Shown here piece by piece: positions 44,844 through 57,296 of a stretch of 64,000 bases of DNA. The notes under the pieces were generated by a model that worked only from the letters and a program-made list of their open reading frames with translations, ran no database searches and had not been told where the DNA came from. The position numbers and the translations under genes are program-made. Source of the DNA: Argentina anserina (taxonomy: Eukaryota; Streptophyta; Magnoliopsida; Rosales; Rosaceae); NCBI RefSeq assembly GCF_933775445.1, contig NC_065875.1, forward strand, positions 15,995,555-16,059,554, given 5' to 3'. The first letter of the stretch is position 1. Each line of letters opens with the position of its first letter.

Positions 44844-46305
44844 ATGGATTCGGTAAATTTGTGCTCTTTTCTTGTTTTTGTCATGGAATAAACCTTCAAT
44901 TCCATTTCTGTAAACGTATACACGAGTTTGCTTTGCCTTTGAAATTCTAAATTGAATGTAAGTAAGAACATAGAAATCCTCAAGAGCTTTTCAATACTGC
45001 TATCCTAAGAATTTGGGTGTATTTGATGATCTTGTCTGCTCTTGTGTCTTTGGTTACTTGATTAATATCTCAGACTTTGAAAAAGAGGAGGGATGATGAG
45101 TTGGACAGGATAAGCAGCTTACCTAGTGATGTTACGCAGAAAATCTTGTCATTTCTGCCCATCAGGGAGGCAGTGAGGACGAGTGTTTTATCAAGCAATT
45201 GGAGACACAAATGGGCTGTGATTCGGCATCTTTTCTTCGATTCATGTTGTCTTTCGGGTAATAATAGAGGCTACGGAGCTGGTGCCACAAGGATGAGAGA
45301 ATTTGTGACTATTGTCGATCATGTTCTCTTACTTCACTCTGGTTCCATAGACAGTTTCATACTATCCGATCGAGAACTTCTTGCTGATGCTAGTTCTCTA
45401 GATAGATGGGTGCTTTATCTATTGAGAAACTCTAGTTCTCTCAAAGAACGGAGTATGCACAAGATGATTAAGATCTCTTCATGTTTGTTTCTTCTTCCGG
45501 ATTTGACTCGCTTAGAGCTGTCCAATTGTCTGTTAAAACCCCCCTATGGAGTTCAGAGGCTTTCCGAAGTTAAGGAGCCTCGAAATATATGAAGTTATTG
45601 TAGCGCAAGATGTGTTGGAAAAGATTATCAGTTGTTGTTTAATACTTGAGAGATTGACTCTACGTGGCTTAAGGAGTGAATGTCAGAAGGATGCTCTGCA
45701 GGCTGCATCAACGAGGTTCACCCATCTCAACATTGATGCACCAAATCTCCAATTCCTTAATGTTGGACATATATTTAAGAGTCTTGAACTTAAGAATACC
45801 CCAAACCTTGTTGGGATGGAAGTAACAGGTTTCCGTGGTGTGAAGGCTGAAGTTGACTTCCTCAAAGCTCTGCTATCTAACTCCCGTCTCCAAGAACTTG
45901 AAATTTCAGTAAGTGTATTCTATTAAAATGACGTGTGCTTATAAATAATGAATCATAATTATATTTCACTGATTCAAACTCTCTTCATTGATATCATAGT
46001 TTGGACCGAAGCAGAATATGATAAGGTTAGATGACAACTGGAATTGCACCTCCAACCTATTGCGAGTTTTGAAGATAACTGGTTTTGGTGGTAATCTAAA
46101 GGATATAAATTTTATCAGAGGTCTGCTTTCCAGTTCACCTGTCCTTGAGAGGATGACTCTTCAGCCTAATTCTGATTATGTTTCGTGGGAACTACCCAAA
46201 TTACTGGAAGAATTTAAGGGTGTGAAGAAAACTTTCATGGTCCCGTCCCATTATATCCCTATGTCCCTATACTCGGATGAGTCCTCTTCTGATGAGGGTT
46301 ATTAA
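44844..46305 (+). CDS. F-box/LRR-FBD protein with one frameshift
   Basis: Best model: a 9-nt first exon (ATGGATTCG, 44844-44852), exon 2 45074-45908 and exon 3 46000-46305, all GT-AG and phase 0. The product would be about 382 residues. An F-box is at residues 19-50 (LPSDVTQKILSFLPIREAVR), followed by leucine-rich repeats (LTRLELSNCLLKPP, FPKLRSLEIYEV, LERLTLRG) and an FBD-like C-terminus (LLRVLKITGFGG, SPVLERMTL). Such proteins are substrate adaptors of SCF ubiquitin ligases. A run of six C at 45539-45544 breaks the frame; with five C the repeats read through. That one base decides whether it is a gene, a recent pseudogene or an assembly error. The start exon is inferred. Confidence 0.72.
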
Positions 46306-46517
46306 ATGCTACTTGCCAAGGTACTTTCTGAAAAATCTTCGTCCACAATGTTTTTATGTGGGAGCTTTATTGCCTAACCTTGTTTTGGTATGTAAGAACT
46401 AAGAATAGACGATGATATTACCTATTTTAAAATAGTAAAACATTATTATCTTTGGGTATGAATGTGTTAATGCAAAATTGATGAAGGTCTATACTACAGT
46501 ATTTCTAGCTAGACCCT

Positions 46518-46795
46518 ACTGAGGAGAGATATAAGGCTGCTATAGACCACTTCAAGGAGTTTACCCAGATGACCTGATCAACAGTAATGCAGAACCAATG
46601 CCAAAATCTATCTTAACGGGGTTGTGAGGTCGCAATAGAAGTAATAGAAGAATAACAAGCTTTCTGATTTCTGAGACGCCCTTGAGCCCAAATATTAATT
46701 CTTCATAATATTTATCTAGGGTCATAAGCCTCAAATATGTTTCTTTTAAAGTCAAAAATCGACATTGTTGTTGGTGAAGTTGGGAACTTTAGTCT
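46518..46795 (+). pseudogene. Shard of the coiled-coil tail and its 3' flank
   Basis: GATATAAGGCTGCTATAGAC and what follows match copy A at 39384 onward (ERYKAAIDHFKE against DRYKAAVEHFKE), but with an internal deletion before the ATGACCTGATCAAC match. The rest matches 40090-40185, the 3' flank of copy A. It sits directly downstream of the F-box gene and is cut by LTR L9. It is a relic of another array unit. Confidence 0.75.
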
Positions 46796-46800
46796 CTGAT

Positions 46801-48784
46801 TGTAATATCCCAGAAATTTATAATTATGTTCTAATTATTGTTCGGAGATATTTAAATTGGTGGTGATCTGATTATATAGTACGAGGGAGAAAATGAAAGT
46901 GTTCGAGCGATTTATGCTCAGAAAAGTTACCGTGACGGGTCAAGAGTTGACTTTTTATCCGTTAGAAATCTCAGAAAACTTCATTCATGAAAGTCATAAA
47001 GTTCGTCAATATGAGTTCGTAGACGCGCGACACGCTTTAATCGGATGTCGTATTTGAAAGTTGCTACCAACGGAAGTTTAGTTTCCGATTTTGAGATGAG
47101 TATAAAAGGAAAGAGAGGAGATTAAAAAACAGAAACCAAATTTTTTTCCTAAAATCAGCTCTGTTACTGTTCACGTGATTTTTCCTATTTATTGCCGAAT
47201 CTTTCTCCGACCATATCTCTTTGTTGCTTTATGAACAGTGTTAAGTTGTAATGAATCGTCACCTAAGATTTTACGTATCGTTTTCAAGCATTTTATCATG
47301 CTATTAGGTGACCGACGAAACGAGTGAGCGAATCGCTCTCGGTGTCGTGGAAGTTGCACGCAGGAAATAAGGTGAGTAAATCTCACAATGATCATCATGA
47401 TCGAAGTAGTGTAATAATTATTGAATTTAGTTTGAGTTGTTAACATAGTCATTGCATCACTAGCTTATAAAAATTGTTCTAAAAATATGTTTTGGTTTAA
47501 ATTTCGTGAACTTGATCATCTACAGTTTATGGGTAAGTGAAACGTTATTTTAATAAATGATTTTAAAAAGTTTTAGTGATTATGAACTATGGTAAATGTG
47601 AGTAAATCTCACTATGACAAGTCTAAATTTGGCGGTGACTCATGTTTACGATTTCTTAAAAAGAGTGAACTGTGACATCTATATAATATAGTGGGTTGTG
47701 TATGTGTACAAAAATGGTAAATACGATACATATATATGGGTTGCTATATTATATACTGTTACGGTTTTTATTTCTAAATGAGAGTGTATTATGGTGACTA
47801 TATTTATATTTTTATGCAAAAGTCGCTCGGTTGTAGTACAATAAACATGTGTTGATTGTTATATTGTACGTGGTTTTAACATTGAGTCTTGTTATAATGT
47901 TTTCTGGTCTTCGGACGTTGTTGGCAGTAATCGGAACCAAGTCTTGGCCGGATGTCGGTTACAATTCAGTTAGACCACTAGTATGTCTGCCGGTGTACTG
48001 CATGAGGGGTAATAGATAGGTTGCCTGGGTCTCATGAGTACCCATGTTTTTGAGTGATATTGGGTAATAGATAGGCTGCCCAGTGTCTGTCGGTGTACTG
48101 CATGAGGGGTAACAGATGGGTATCTGGGTCTTATGAGTACCGATGTTTTAAATGATTTTGGGTAACCAGATGGATTGCACAGTGCATGTCGGTGTACTGC
48201 ATGAGGGGTAACAAATGGGTTGTCTGAGTCATGAGTACCCATATTTTTAAACGATTTTGGGTAACAGATGAGTTGCCCAGTGTCTCATAATTACACTTTT
48301 AAATGATAATGGGTAACAGATGGGTTGCCCAGTGTCACATGATTACACATATTTTTAAATGATATTAGAGTACGTTTGTCTTTAAATGTTATCTGTCATA
48401 TTTCTTTTGTATGCGATGTATGTTATACTATTGGTTTACTCATAAGGGGTGAAAAACTTAGCGGGTTTGTGTTTACAATCCTGGTGCACCAATTCAATGG
48501 TGTATGGGATAGTTCTGCAGGTGGGGATTAGGAGATTCGGGGTGCTTACTCTGAAGATTTCTTTCTTCTGTTTGTGGTGAGGATTGAGTGAATTTTACAT
48601 TTTCTTTGGTTATAATACTGGCGTATAAACTGGTTATGTATTATTCAAGTCGACTGAGTCGTGATGTGGAATCAGTTTCGATACACTGTTATTATAAGAT
48701 GATTTCAATATATTTGAGATTATTTTAGAATTTTTATGGCTTTGAATTCGAATTTTTATCATTCGAAATTTCAGAATTGTGACA
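46801..48784 (+). mobile_element. Solo LTR L9 (1.98 kb), TSD CTGAT
   Basis: From TGTAATATCCCAGAAATTTA to TTTCAGAATTGTGACA with the perfect 5-bp duplication CTGAT at 46796-46800 and 48785-48789. It has the same 5' end subtype as L2 and L3 in reverse. It is shorter because much of the leader (GC-rich) part is deleted near 47225. Tandem repeats are at 47985-48370. Confidence 0.92.
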
Positions 48785-48789
48785 CTGAT

Positions 48790-49564
48790 GAAGACAGGTA
48801 CGCACATTCCTCAGCTTCTGGCATGGCAGGAATCACAATACTTGACGAGCGGCCGGACAAAAACAAAACCCTAGTACCTAAGCTTTTGTTTAGACTCCAT
48901 TACTTTCGTGGCCGATCAAGCTGGTAAACATGCCAACAAACACGAGGCTTAATAGGAATGCAATAAAGATCTCCACCAAACTCAGCAAGGTACAAATTTA
49001 TGTCGAAGGAAACGGAAGGGTATATGTCCAAACAAAGTTTCATCTGCATAAGCAACATCACACTGCACCATCCAAATGCATTCACTTCCATTTTATACCC
49101 ACTAAACAAGCTAGTAATCTCTATGTTGATGATAAGTTGATAACACATGAGAAAGATATCGCAAGTTCGATGTCTCAAGGTGCAAGAGATCATACCAAAG
49201 AGTTCACTACCCAGGGCATACTTTCACGGCAACGAGGATGAACTCGAATGGCTTGCTGCCAACTCTTTTGCATAGATCCCCTAGGTGAATAATCTCATCA
49301 ACTAGGTGTTGGCGTGAAACACGGTCCGTGATTCACGGACGGATTGCTTTTGTGGGTAGACTAGTATATATGTAGATCATATGTGTATGAATAACAATCA
49401 AGCAAGTGTAAATTAATCTTCCACTCTAGGTATGTCACAGAGATATATAACAATAACAGGAAATAAATTAACAATCTATATATATGACTCGCCTAGGTAA
49501 AAATGTGTTCATGTCAATATAATCGGTAGCTTTCTAGAATGCCAATTTGCAGGTCATAATCTTA
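48790..49564. other. Intergenic stretch without recognisable gene
   Basis: A 103-codon plus-strand frame (48930-49241) and its antisense counterpart show no motif I recognise and no splice context. Near 49320-49340 is a small palindrome (CCGTGATTCACGG). The rest is A/T-rich. Confidence 0.5.
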
Positions 49565-50560
49565 TCAATTGAAGATGGTGAGCTTGTGTTCAGGTTGCTT
49601 TTCCCACAAGTAACTCGCAGCTTCAATCAACTGTGAGCAAACCAGAAACTTGTTCTTCAGAAGATATTTCTTTGTTAGAGCCTTTGTCGCAACCACATGC
49701 GCGACTAATGGTGCATCAGCTCGTGTTGAACAAGTAGCTCCCAACTCCTCTGCCATTTTCCACAGATCAGTGTTATGAGAGTTGAAAACAATCTCACATC
49801 CCTTCAACACCTGCTTCCGGTGAATCCTTAACACTTGCATCACATCAATGCTGATATTGTTGGTCCAAATATCATGGATTTGCTTAAGACAATGAAGAAT
49901 GAGTTTGAGATAACCGCTTTCATCTGTCCTCCTCTCCGCATGAGATAGACTACCAAGACTGGTACTGCTATTGAGGATTGTATGACTAGTACTGGACTAG
50001 AAAAATTTGTACTTCTGCATTACTATCAAATTGCCCTGATTTTCCTTTGCCCATGCGTCTGTTGTATCATCGAGAATCAAGACATTGGAAGGTTCGCAGC
50101 CACGCACAAGATTTAGACTCTTCTTTTGTCCCGAGGAGCTGTGATCATCGCGCGATGTTATTTTAGAACTGGAGCTGGAGGTGAAGAAGTACTATTTTTT
50201 GGGGTCAAGTAGCTCAGCCATTCGCATCGCATATGTATCTCAAACAGTCGACTGGCTTCCTCTAGAAATTCCCTCACAAATGGCCTCAGCTTGGTGATTA
50301 TGTTGGAATCCATGAAAACATCACCTTGCAGAGATTGATCATTTGCTTTTGTGATCAGGTATTTTTCTACTGCAGTCAAATTTTTGAGTATGGTGGAATG
50401 CAGTACCGTGTGATCAAGATCAAGTACCAAGTGAAGCCTTTTGTTCTGTTGCTTATGACTTGGACCTTGATACGAAGCAATGGAATCGATCGGGGACGCA
50501 TTGTGATGAAAATTTCGATCAAATTTACTTGACCAAGATGGGGATCGGAGTTTATACATA
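49565..50560 (-). pseudogene. RNA polymerase II CTD phosphatase-like pseudogene
   Basis: The minus strand encodes the FCP1-homology signature RLHLVLDLDHTVLHS (DLDHT is the DxDxT catalytic motif) near 50440, then ITKLRPFVREFLEEASRLFE. A deletion/frameshift removes the YTMGDR-type segment. In the resumed frame AMRMAELLDPKK is followed by TAG where Glu is expected, and QKYKFF by a second TAG near 50000. KITSRDDHSSSGQ and VLILDDTTDAW are family motifs. The C-terminal BRCT-like domain is readable (VLKGCEIVFNSHNTDLWKMA, LIEAASYLWEKQPEHKL) to a stop at 49565. Active relatives dephosphorylate the polymerase II C-terminal domain; this copy cannot. It most resembles the plant CPL4 type (FCP1 plus BRCT). 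Confidence 0.85.
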
Positions 50561-50812
50561 CATACATACATATATAGGGAAAACACCTAGGTAATCAATT
50601 GGAATTACACCCAGCGGTGGTTCCGATTTTTCTAGTTGATGTAATTTTTTAAGATAATTGTAATGCTTCAAATGTAATTCGAGGTTCAAGTTTTACGTCA
50701 CCTTTGATGACACATCTTGCTAATAATAATCATAATGGGTATGTGGGCTAGCAATATTTTCTAACTCACATCCTTCATTCGAAAAGAAAAAAATAATATA
50801 TATATATACGGA

Positions 50813-51218
50813 GTTTTTCAGGTGCGGAGGTCCGTACTTTAAGCTAAGGTACGGATTTTCATTTTTTATTTACTTTTCGATCGAGTTTTCACATCTCCAC
50901 CGTCCAATATCTAGGTTATAATGTATAGATCATCTCCACAAAATTTCAGCCGATTTCATGATCGTTAAGGTATCAAACTAATCAAAACCAATGGACATAT
51001 TGAATTTACCGAACCTGAACCGTTCATATTTTGAGTAGAAAATCGAAGTTATGAGTACCTTAACAGTGATAAAATCGGGTGAAAATTTGTGGAGATAATC
51101 TATACGTTATAGCCTAGATATTGGACGGTGGAGATGTGAAAACTGGATCTAAAAGTTGATTAAAAATGAAAATCTGTACCTTAAACTAAGATAATGCCTC
51201 TTTCTTACCTGAAAAGCC
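50813..51218. mobile_element. Foldback MITE with long inverted repeats
   Basis: Left arm about 50813-50973 and right arm about 51056-51218 are inverted copies (for example CACATCTCCACCGTCCAATA against TATTGGACGGTGGAGATGTG), with an 82-bp spacer. The outer ends read GTTTTTCAGGT and ACCTGAAAAG. Both sides run into (AT)n repeats, so the target duplication, probably TA-rich, cannot be defined. No coding sequence is present. Confidence 0.75.
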
Positions 51219-51220
51219 AC

Positions 51221-51252
<32 letters not shown>
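51216..51252. repeat. (AT)n-(AC)n microsatellite
   Basis: A compound dinucleotide run beside the foldback MITE; a shorter (AT)n run lies on the other side at about 50795-50808. Confidence 0.9.
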
Positions 51253-51253
<1 letters not shown>

Positions 51254-51315
51254 TAGGGTCTAATCGGCGGCAGTGGCGACACATAAGGATATAGGCTTTT
51301 ATATATATAGGGTAT

Positions 51316-51500
51316 TGTTTCAGGATGAAAATAATTGTGTATTATTGAATGATATGGGGGCCTATATATAGTCATTACAAAACCACAATCCCGTAGGATT
51401 CGGAGTTCTAATCTATTACGGAGATGCTACTCTATCTCCTAACAGGAAACCTATTAGGCTAAGACACACACAAGGGTAGAATAGTAATTCTCCCGGAACA
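51316..51500 (-). repeat. 3' LTR of degraded copia
   Basis: 185 bp, TGTTCCGG... in element sense to ...CCTGAAACA. It is preceded by the polypurine tract and by a GCATGCGACACAAG sequence that encodes the typical GMRH end of some copia Pol proteins. Confidence 0.75.
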
Positions 51501-52639
51501 CTCCCCCTTGTGTCGCATGCCTAGGTTGCATGGTGCACACATCGTTGCCTCGGTAAAAACCTTGTCAAGTAAAATAAAAACCTCTTGGGTAAAAACAAAA
51601 GCTTGATCGAAGGGAAAAAGAGCACAACGCACCGTCTACATTTGATAACATCATATGAGCTAGACTCCTCCTGAAGTCTACGAAACAACTCCTCCTGATT
51701 AGTGTCATAATCATGGAGTACAAAGAACAACGTATACAACGTTCATTACATGCTTCTCAAACGTAGTCTTGGGCTAATGATTAATCATTAATCTAGCCAC
51801 ACATCCTTAGATCATACATGCTATACTTAGCCAAATTTAGATCTTAGGAAACAAGATTGCATAACAACTCAAAACAAGAGTTTGCAATGAAAATCAGATT
51901 CTCGGATAGAATGACCTTCACTCACTTAAACGGACATAACTTCTTCGTCAAAATAGGTATCAGCGAACCGTAAAATGTTCTGAAAAGTAGACACCCGTGG
52001 CTTTCCAGTGACATAAGGTTCACAACCTCATCCGATCGGAGCAGTTCACAATGCTCTGTCGAAGTTGACTGACTTGCAAATTTCCAGACAGGACTGTCCT
52101 ACTTTGCTAAAACGGCCATAACTCACTCAATATGATAGCTATGAACAAATGATTGGTGTCCCTGGAAAGTAGACACATAGGTCTTTCCAACGGTACCAAT
52201 TTCATCATATTTCATCGAGTGAGCTGTCTTGTAGGTCTCATTGAAGTTGACCTACGAAACTAAACAGATTCTGATTTGTCACATTTAATGTGTCTTTCGC
52301 GAAAAGAATGGGGGAATGGACCAATGAAGGACTAATTTTGGTCCAAGATGGAACCGTACGCATCCTCTACGCTACCAGTGTCGACTGCTACACCAAGGCG
52401 TACGTTGATGTTGCTGGAGCTACTGGCGACGTTGGTGTGGATAGGATTTGTGTTGGTTCACTAAGTGTAGAACTAAACCCATGTCAAAGAAGCAATGCAA
52501 GTCCAATGACAATGCATAGGCGCATAGTTAATCACGTCATAATGAAAGCAATAGTGTCCCTACAACACTAACATGTATGAATGTATAGCTCATTGAATCT
52601 CTTCATCATCTATACTTAGACGGAATAGAGAATCAAGAA

Positions 52640-53000
52640 TTAGCTTCATATGAACACATATGGGTATGAGTTCTTGCAACCGATTGTACTACATTCTCTC
52701 GAACGTCGCAATCTGATTACATAAGCTCTCCGTGATCTAGAGGCATTTAAAGTCCCTCAGGCACTCTCATATCTGCGTCAAGATCCCTTTACAGATATTC
52801 TATGACCACTATCATATGCTGCAAATCAGTTTTCATGGACACTACTACTGATCAAGTAGCGGAAAGTAATTATGTCCATAACGAGAGAATATAACTCATC
52901 GTACTCAATACTAGGATAATGAGACAATCTTTGCGCCATAAGTCCTGCATATATTGCAATTGACTTCATCTTTCTCATTACACTTACGAACAACGATCAA
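52640..53000 (-). pseudogene. copia RT remnant
   Basis: A minus-strand reading with several stops gives YDELYSLVMDIITFRYLIS, then SVHENLQHMIVVIEYL and RDLDADMRVPEGL, recognisable as the copia RT segment around the first catalytic Asp (normally ...LMDVVTAYLYG...). The conserved Asp-Val-Val-Thr-Ala is itself altered to VIVVIEYL. Confidence 0.65.
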
Positions 53001-56000
53001 CATAACAAGTCTAGTTCAGCCTGTATTGATTCTTTCCACTTCGGTCAAGTTGCTCATCATTGATGCTTTACAACGGAATAAGAGCATAAGCGAATACATC
53101 ATCAATCATGGGAGATCAATACATTAAACACACGCGCGCGCTGTATACGATCAATTCGTGAGATTTCTATTCTTCTCTAACATCAACAAAAGGAGTCTGT
53201 AGCTTCCCACAGAAACTTAGTTGATACACATGTTTAGAGAATATCTCTTGATGATGGGCGAAATACTTGTGCCTACGCACTTCGCTTCTTTCTAGTTTTG
53301 ATTCTAGAGAATAATGGTCTCCCCCTCATCTAGGCAGGAGCCAAGACCGAAGCTATGACCCTTACTAGTCCATCTTTGCGTTTGCCGCCCTTGTTTTGTG
53401 GTGCAATGCCACGGGCGCCGACAACACCACAGCGTACGATGGTGCCATCGCCGGCTTCCTTCCCACTGTCAGGGATGGTGCCAACGGTGCTAGGACCAGG
53501 TCATATGAAATTCTCTCATATTGTGAGAGTTCCAACCTTACCGGCACATCACAGCATTTATGTGCGATCTCGTCACTTTCGCAATATCGGTAAAGTCATT
53601 GAGCATCGAATCTTTGACTTTCTGGAGGTCGATAATGCGTTGCACATTTGCTCACTTTGAGTAGTGCGGGATCTTAATGAGACATAGTGCCACACCACGT
53701 CAATTCCTGGTGTTAAAACCAGAATGAGAGCATTCCATATCTCCCCCTAACGACGGGAAGTATGTCTCATCAAAGTGACCGTCTGCTAATATCGCAGGAT
53801 AGAGATCAACGGTTGTAGATTGAAAATAGCGGACAAGTGTTGGTGATTCATAAATTATAACCAACCAGAATACTTAATCGTTTCAAGTAGACCCATTGAG
53901 ATAACTACAATAGAGGCACATAAACAACTTTAACCAAATAGGCGTTAGTGAAAAGAACGTTGTGACCGTATCTAGTGACCATCTGGTACGCACTAAACTC
54001 TTGGCAAGTTGTGGGTCTGAAACGAATAAGTGTCGCTGCATGCAACATCATTACATATCCCCATGCAAAAATCGGCAGGTTAGTACCCATAACCAAGTCC
54101 GAGCTCTGCGAGATCGTGCAGTGAATGAACATGAGGAATAATATGTTCAACGACGATCCCAGTAGACATGCAAAACGAAATCATCAAAGTCGTGGGGGTG
54201 AACTTTCCAACGGTATCCATTCAAACATATTTGAGAGGATAGGAAGGGTGGTGAGCCCTTAGGATGATGATCATAGCTAAAAACTTAAGCGAATGCAGCG
54301 TTTCTTGTGGAAAGCAAAGCGACGTGTGACCAACGCGTCGATGCTCTTAACCTATACCATAAAAATACCAAAAAAATGTCCGCATTCGGTTGGATATGGT
54401 CCACTAATGTCACCTTAAATACTTCGTAAGAATGGAATGTTCTCGGTTGGAGCCTTATCAAATAAGGACTTCCTTGAAATCTAGCAAAAGAATAAGCTTT
54501 GCAAAATGAGCGATGGGCATCAGAGATTACCATGGATGCATTAGAAAACACAGGAGGCATCACAAGCTCCTGCGAAGGAGGGGATGCCGCCACTGACGGC
54601 CTTAATGCCATGGAGCCGCCTAAATAGGCAGGCTCGGCCTCACCGTGCATGGCACGGATAGGCTCGGCCTCACCGTGTGGAGCATGGGTGAGGTCGTCCT
54701 CCAATCGCTTCGTGAACATGAAAAATAGATGATAATGTGAACTTTAAAGAACTTGAATCATCATATTTTGTTCAAAATGACCAAAAAACGATCATGTCAA
54801 AACCGAGAAGACAGTAAAACCGAACCCATGATTCAAAGAATCTTGAGTTACATAAAGCTACTACTGCAGGCAAACAAAACTATGTCTGTAGGCTAACAAA
54901 GCTACTGTCGAAGCTTGAAAAAGATACTGTCAATGAAATCTGACAGATTTATTCCTTTCCATTCTTAACACAAATATCAAGATGAAAATCCATCATTGGC
55001 ATGTATGGCCTTTAAAACTTAGCAAGGTACGAAGATATACAACACAATCTCCCACGAGATCCGTAAAACAACTACCTGCGCTGTAGGACAGTGTGGGTGG
55101 TTACGCAATTAGCAAGACACTCGATTTCACGGCGGGACATTCTCAAAATGAAGATTAAGAGAGTCAACGACGCGGTGAACTTCTCTACACAATACGCCGT
55201 AGGATATTGTAAGAGAGGGGATTGAAACAAATGGCAATCCCATCGAATGTATCACATGGCAATAGAACTACATTCTTCAACTTAAGAGTTGGAAAAACAT
55301 GGTATTAGAGCAGTTGAATACCAAACAATTACGGTGGAAAACCTTCCATTTGGTGCGGGTGGTCACCAATAATAATAAAATCATTTGAGCTATGAAATGA
55401 CTTGGAGAAAACCGGAAAATTAACCGGAAAACCATGTCAATATAACTCAAAACCGGGTGAAATTTGGACTGGGAAAACGTGGCAGCAAGAACTGCTGAAA
55501 TATGCGGAAAACATGACGAGAAACGACGGAAAAAAAATCGTCGGAAAAACTCGTCAGAAGCCGGCGGCACCGATTGCCGGAAAACTGGCTGGCGGCGGCC
55601 GGAGCTGGCTGGTATGGAGGCTGTAACTTCAGGTCCGACAGTGAACGCCGTCTGGAACCGGATGGCGGTGCCGGAAACGCCGGAAAATGGTCGGAAGGCG
55701 GCGAATACACCGGTAAAACGCTGGAAAACGTTCCGGAAACGCCGGAATAGTAACCGGGAAAAACGACGTCAATTTTGACGTTCCGAGGTCCGTTTTCCAA
55801 ATTTTAAGGTCCAAAATCACAATGTAGTGCTATTGGGGTCACATGTAATCCAAAAGCGGCCAATTTAAAAACCACGTGAGTTGCAAACGTTAACCATGCA
55901 TGCTAAGCCAAGTCAAATAAAATTCTCACGAGTCAATCTTGTAAACAAGAAATACGAGAAATTTTATAGAATATGCCAATATTTAATACAACACAAACAA

Positions 56001-57206
56001 GCTTCCAATTCCAATGGACAACAAGCTAAAGTCGAGCAATAATCATGGCAATGCCAACGTCATACTTGAAAAATAGTAAGCAGAAGACATAATCAAAATA
56101 GATTGACTAATCAAAAGTCTGTAGCAACAAAATCTTGCATATCGGATTGGGCGGAGCCTTAGCCTGAGGCTAAAAAATGTGCTTACTTGAGAATGGAAGA
56201 ATGTTACGTTTCCATCTCCAAAATTCCCTCAAGAAATAGATACAGGTGCCAAAAATGGCATGCGTTTCTTTGATGTGGAGTATGCATCAAGGTCAACTCT
56301 GAGCATACAACGTCATAGACGTTCATTAAATCACTTTTAAGTGTGTCCCATAGAATTCGTTATTTTTGGGATCTTTTTGTTAGCAAATAGTGATGCATCA
56401 GAGTAATGAATCAACTCAAATAAATGAGTACGTAGACCTTGGGATTATCGTTTATAGACATGAGTTTAAGAAAACTCAAACATTCAAATAATAGTCGCGA
56501 TGGCGACGCATCCATAAGAAACGAGGGTTGTATAGGTTTCAAATAATCGAAACTATTCAAGTATGTAACCGGAATTAGAAGGTTGTGATGTATATGGTCA
56601 CAAAATAATCGATGCATATCGGCGATTCTCATGATCGCACCCAAAACAGCGGTGCACTCAGGCGACCACACGAAATCGATATCTTCCTTTTTAAATAATA
56701 ACGTGACTCCCCCAGGACCGTCACACGAAAAACGTCGACCAAGAGGGGAATCATATCCCTCTTTGGTCTCATCGGCGTTATAAGAAATGCCGGAAAAGAA
56801 GACATGAAAAAGGCTAATAGTGCCCGATAATTTATATATATATCTTCAAAAGCAACAACTTTAAGAAAAACATACTTGTTGGTCTGCCAAATAGACCGCA
56901 TATAAGTAAATTGCTCTGCAAATCGATCGTCATGCATGAAGTTGCTTGTTGAATTCCTTTTTCGATCTTCGTCCGATGACATAAAAATCTTGGGAGGATA
57001 CGATCAAAATCATATGTAGATGATAAAAGTATCGTCCATCTCGGTATGAATGTCATCACCATAGTACGACGAGCAATGATTTTTCCTATATGAGCACGTG
57101 AAATATCGTTAGAAATAAAAACGTGCCAATGAACATTTAAATAATGAAATAGGAAAAAGGAAAAGGAAAAGAAAATATATGATGAAGCCCAAATGGCTAT
57201 TGTGCC

Positions 57207-57296
57207 CGGCTGCAGATGTCGCGAGCGGGGCTGCAGATGTCGCGAGCGGGGCTGCAGAGGTCGCGAGCGGGGCTGCAAGTGTCGCGATCGGGGCTA
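57207..57296 (-). repeat. 21-bp tandem repeat, four units
   Basis: GGGGCTGCAGATGTCGCGAG plus C repeats about four times with small changes (encoding HLQPRSR on the minus strand). It replaces the expected first ~43 bp of the right LTR and joins it at the GGGGCT sequence. Confidence 0.88.

Noticed and set aside
48930..49241. 103-codon plus-strand frame
   Set aside because: No recognisable motif, and an antisense frame of similar length overlaps; unsupported.
52290..55778. Several frames of 60-144 codons between 52.3 and 55.8 kb
   Set aside because: Within the old copia; only the minus-strand RT segment at 52.65-53.0 kb resembles a known protein. The others could be decayed gag-pol but cannot be assigned.
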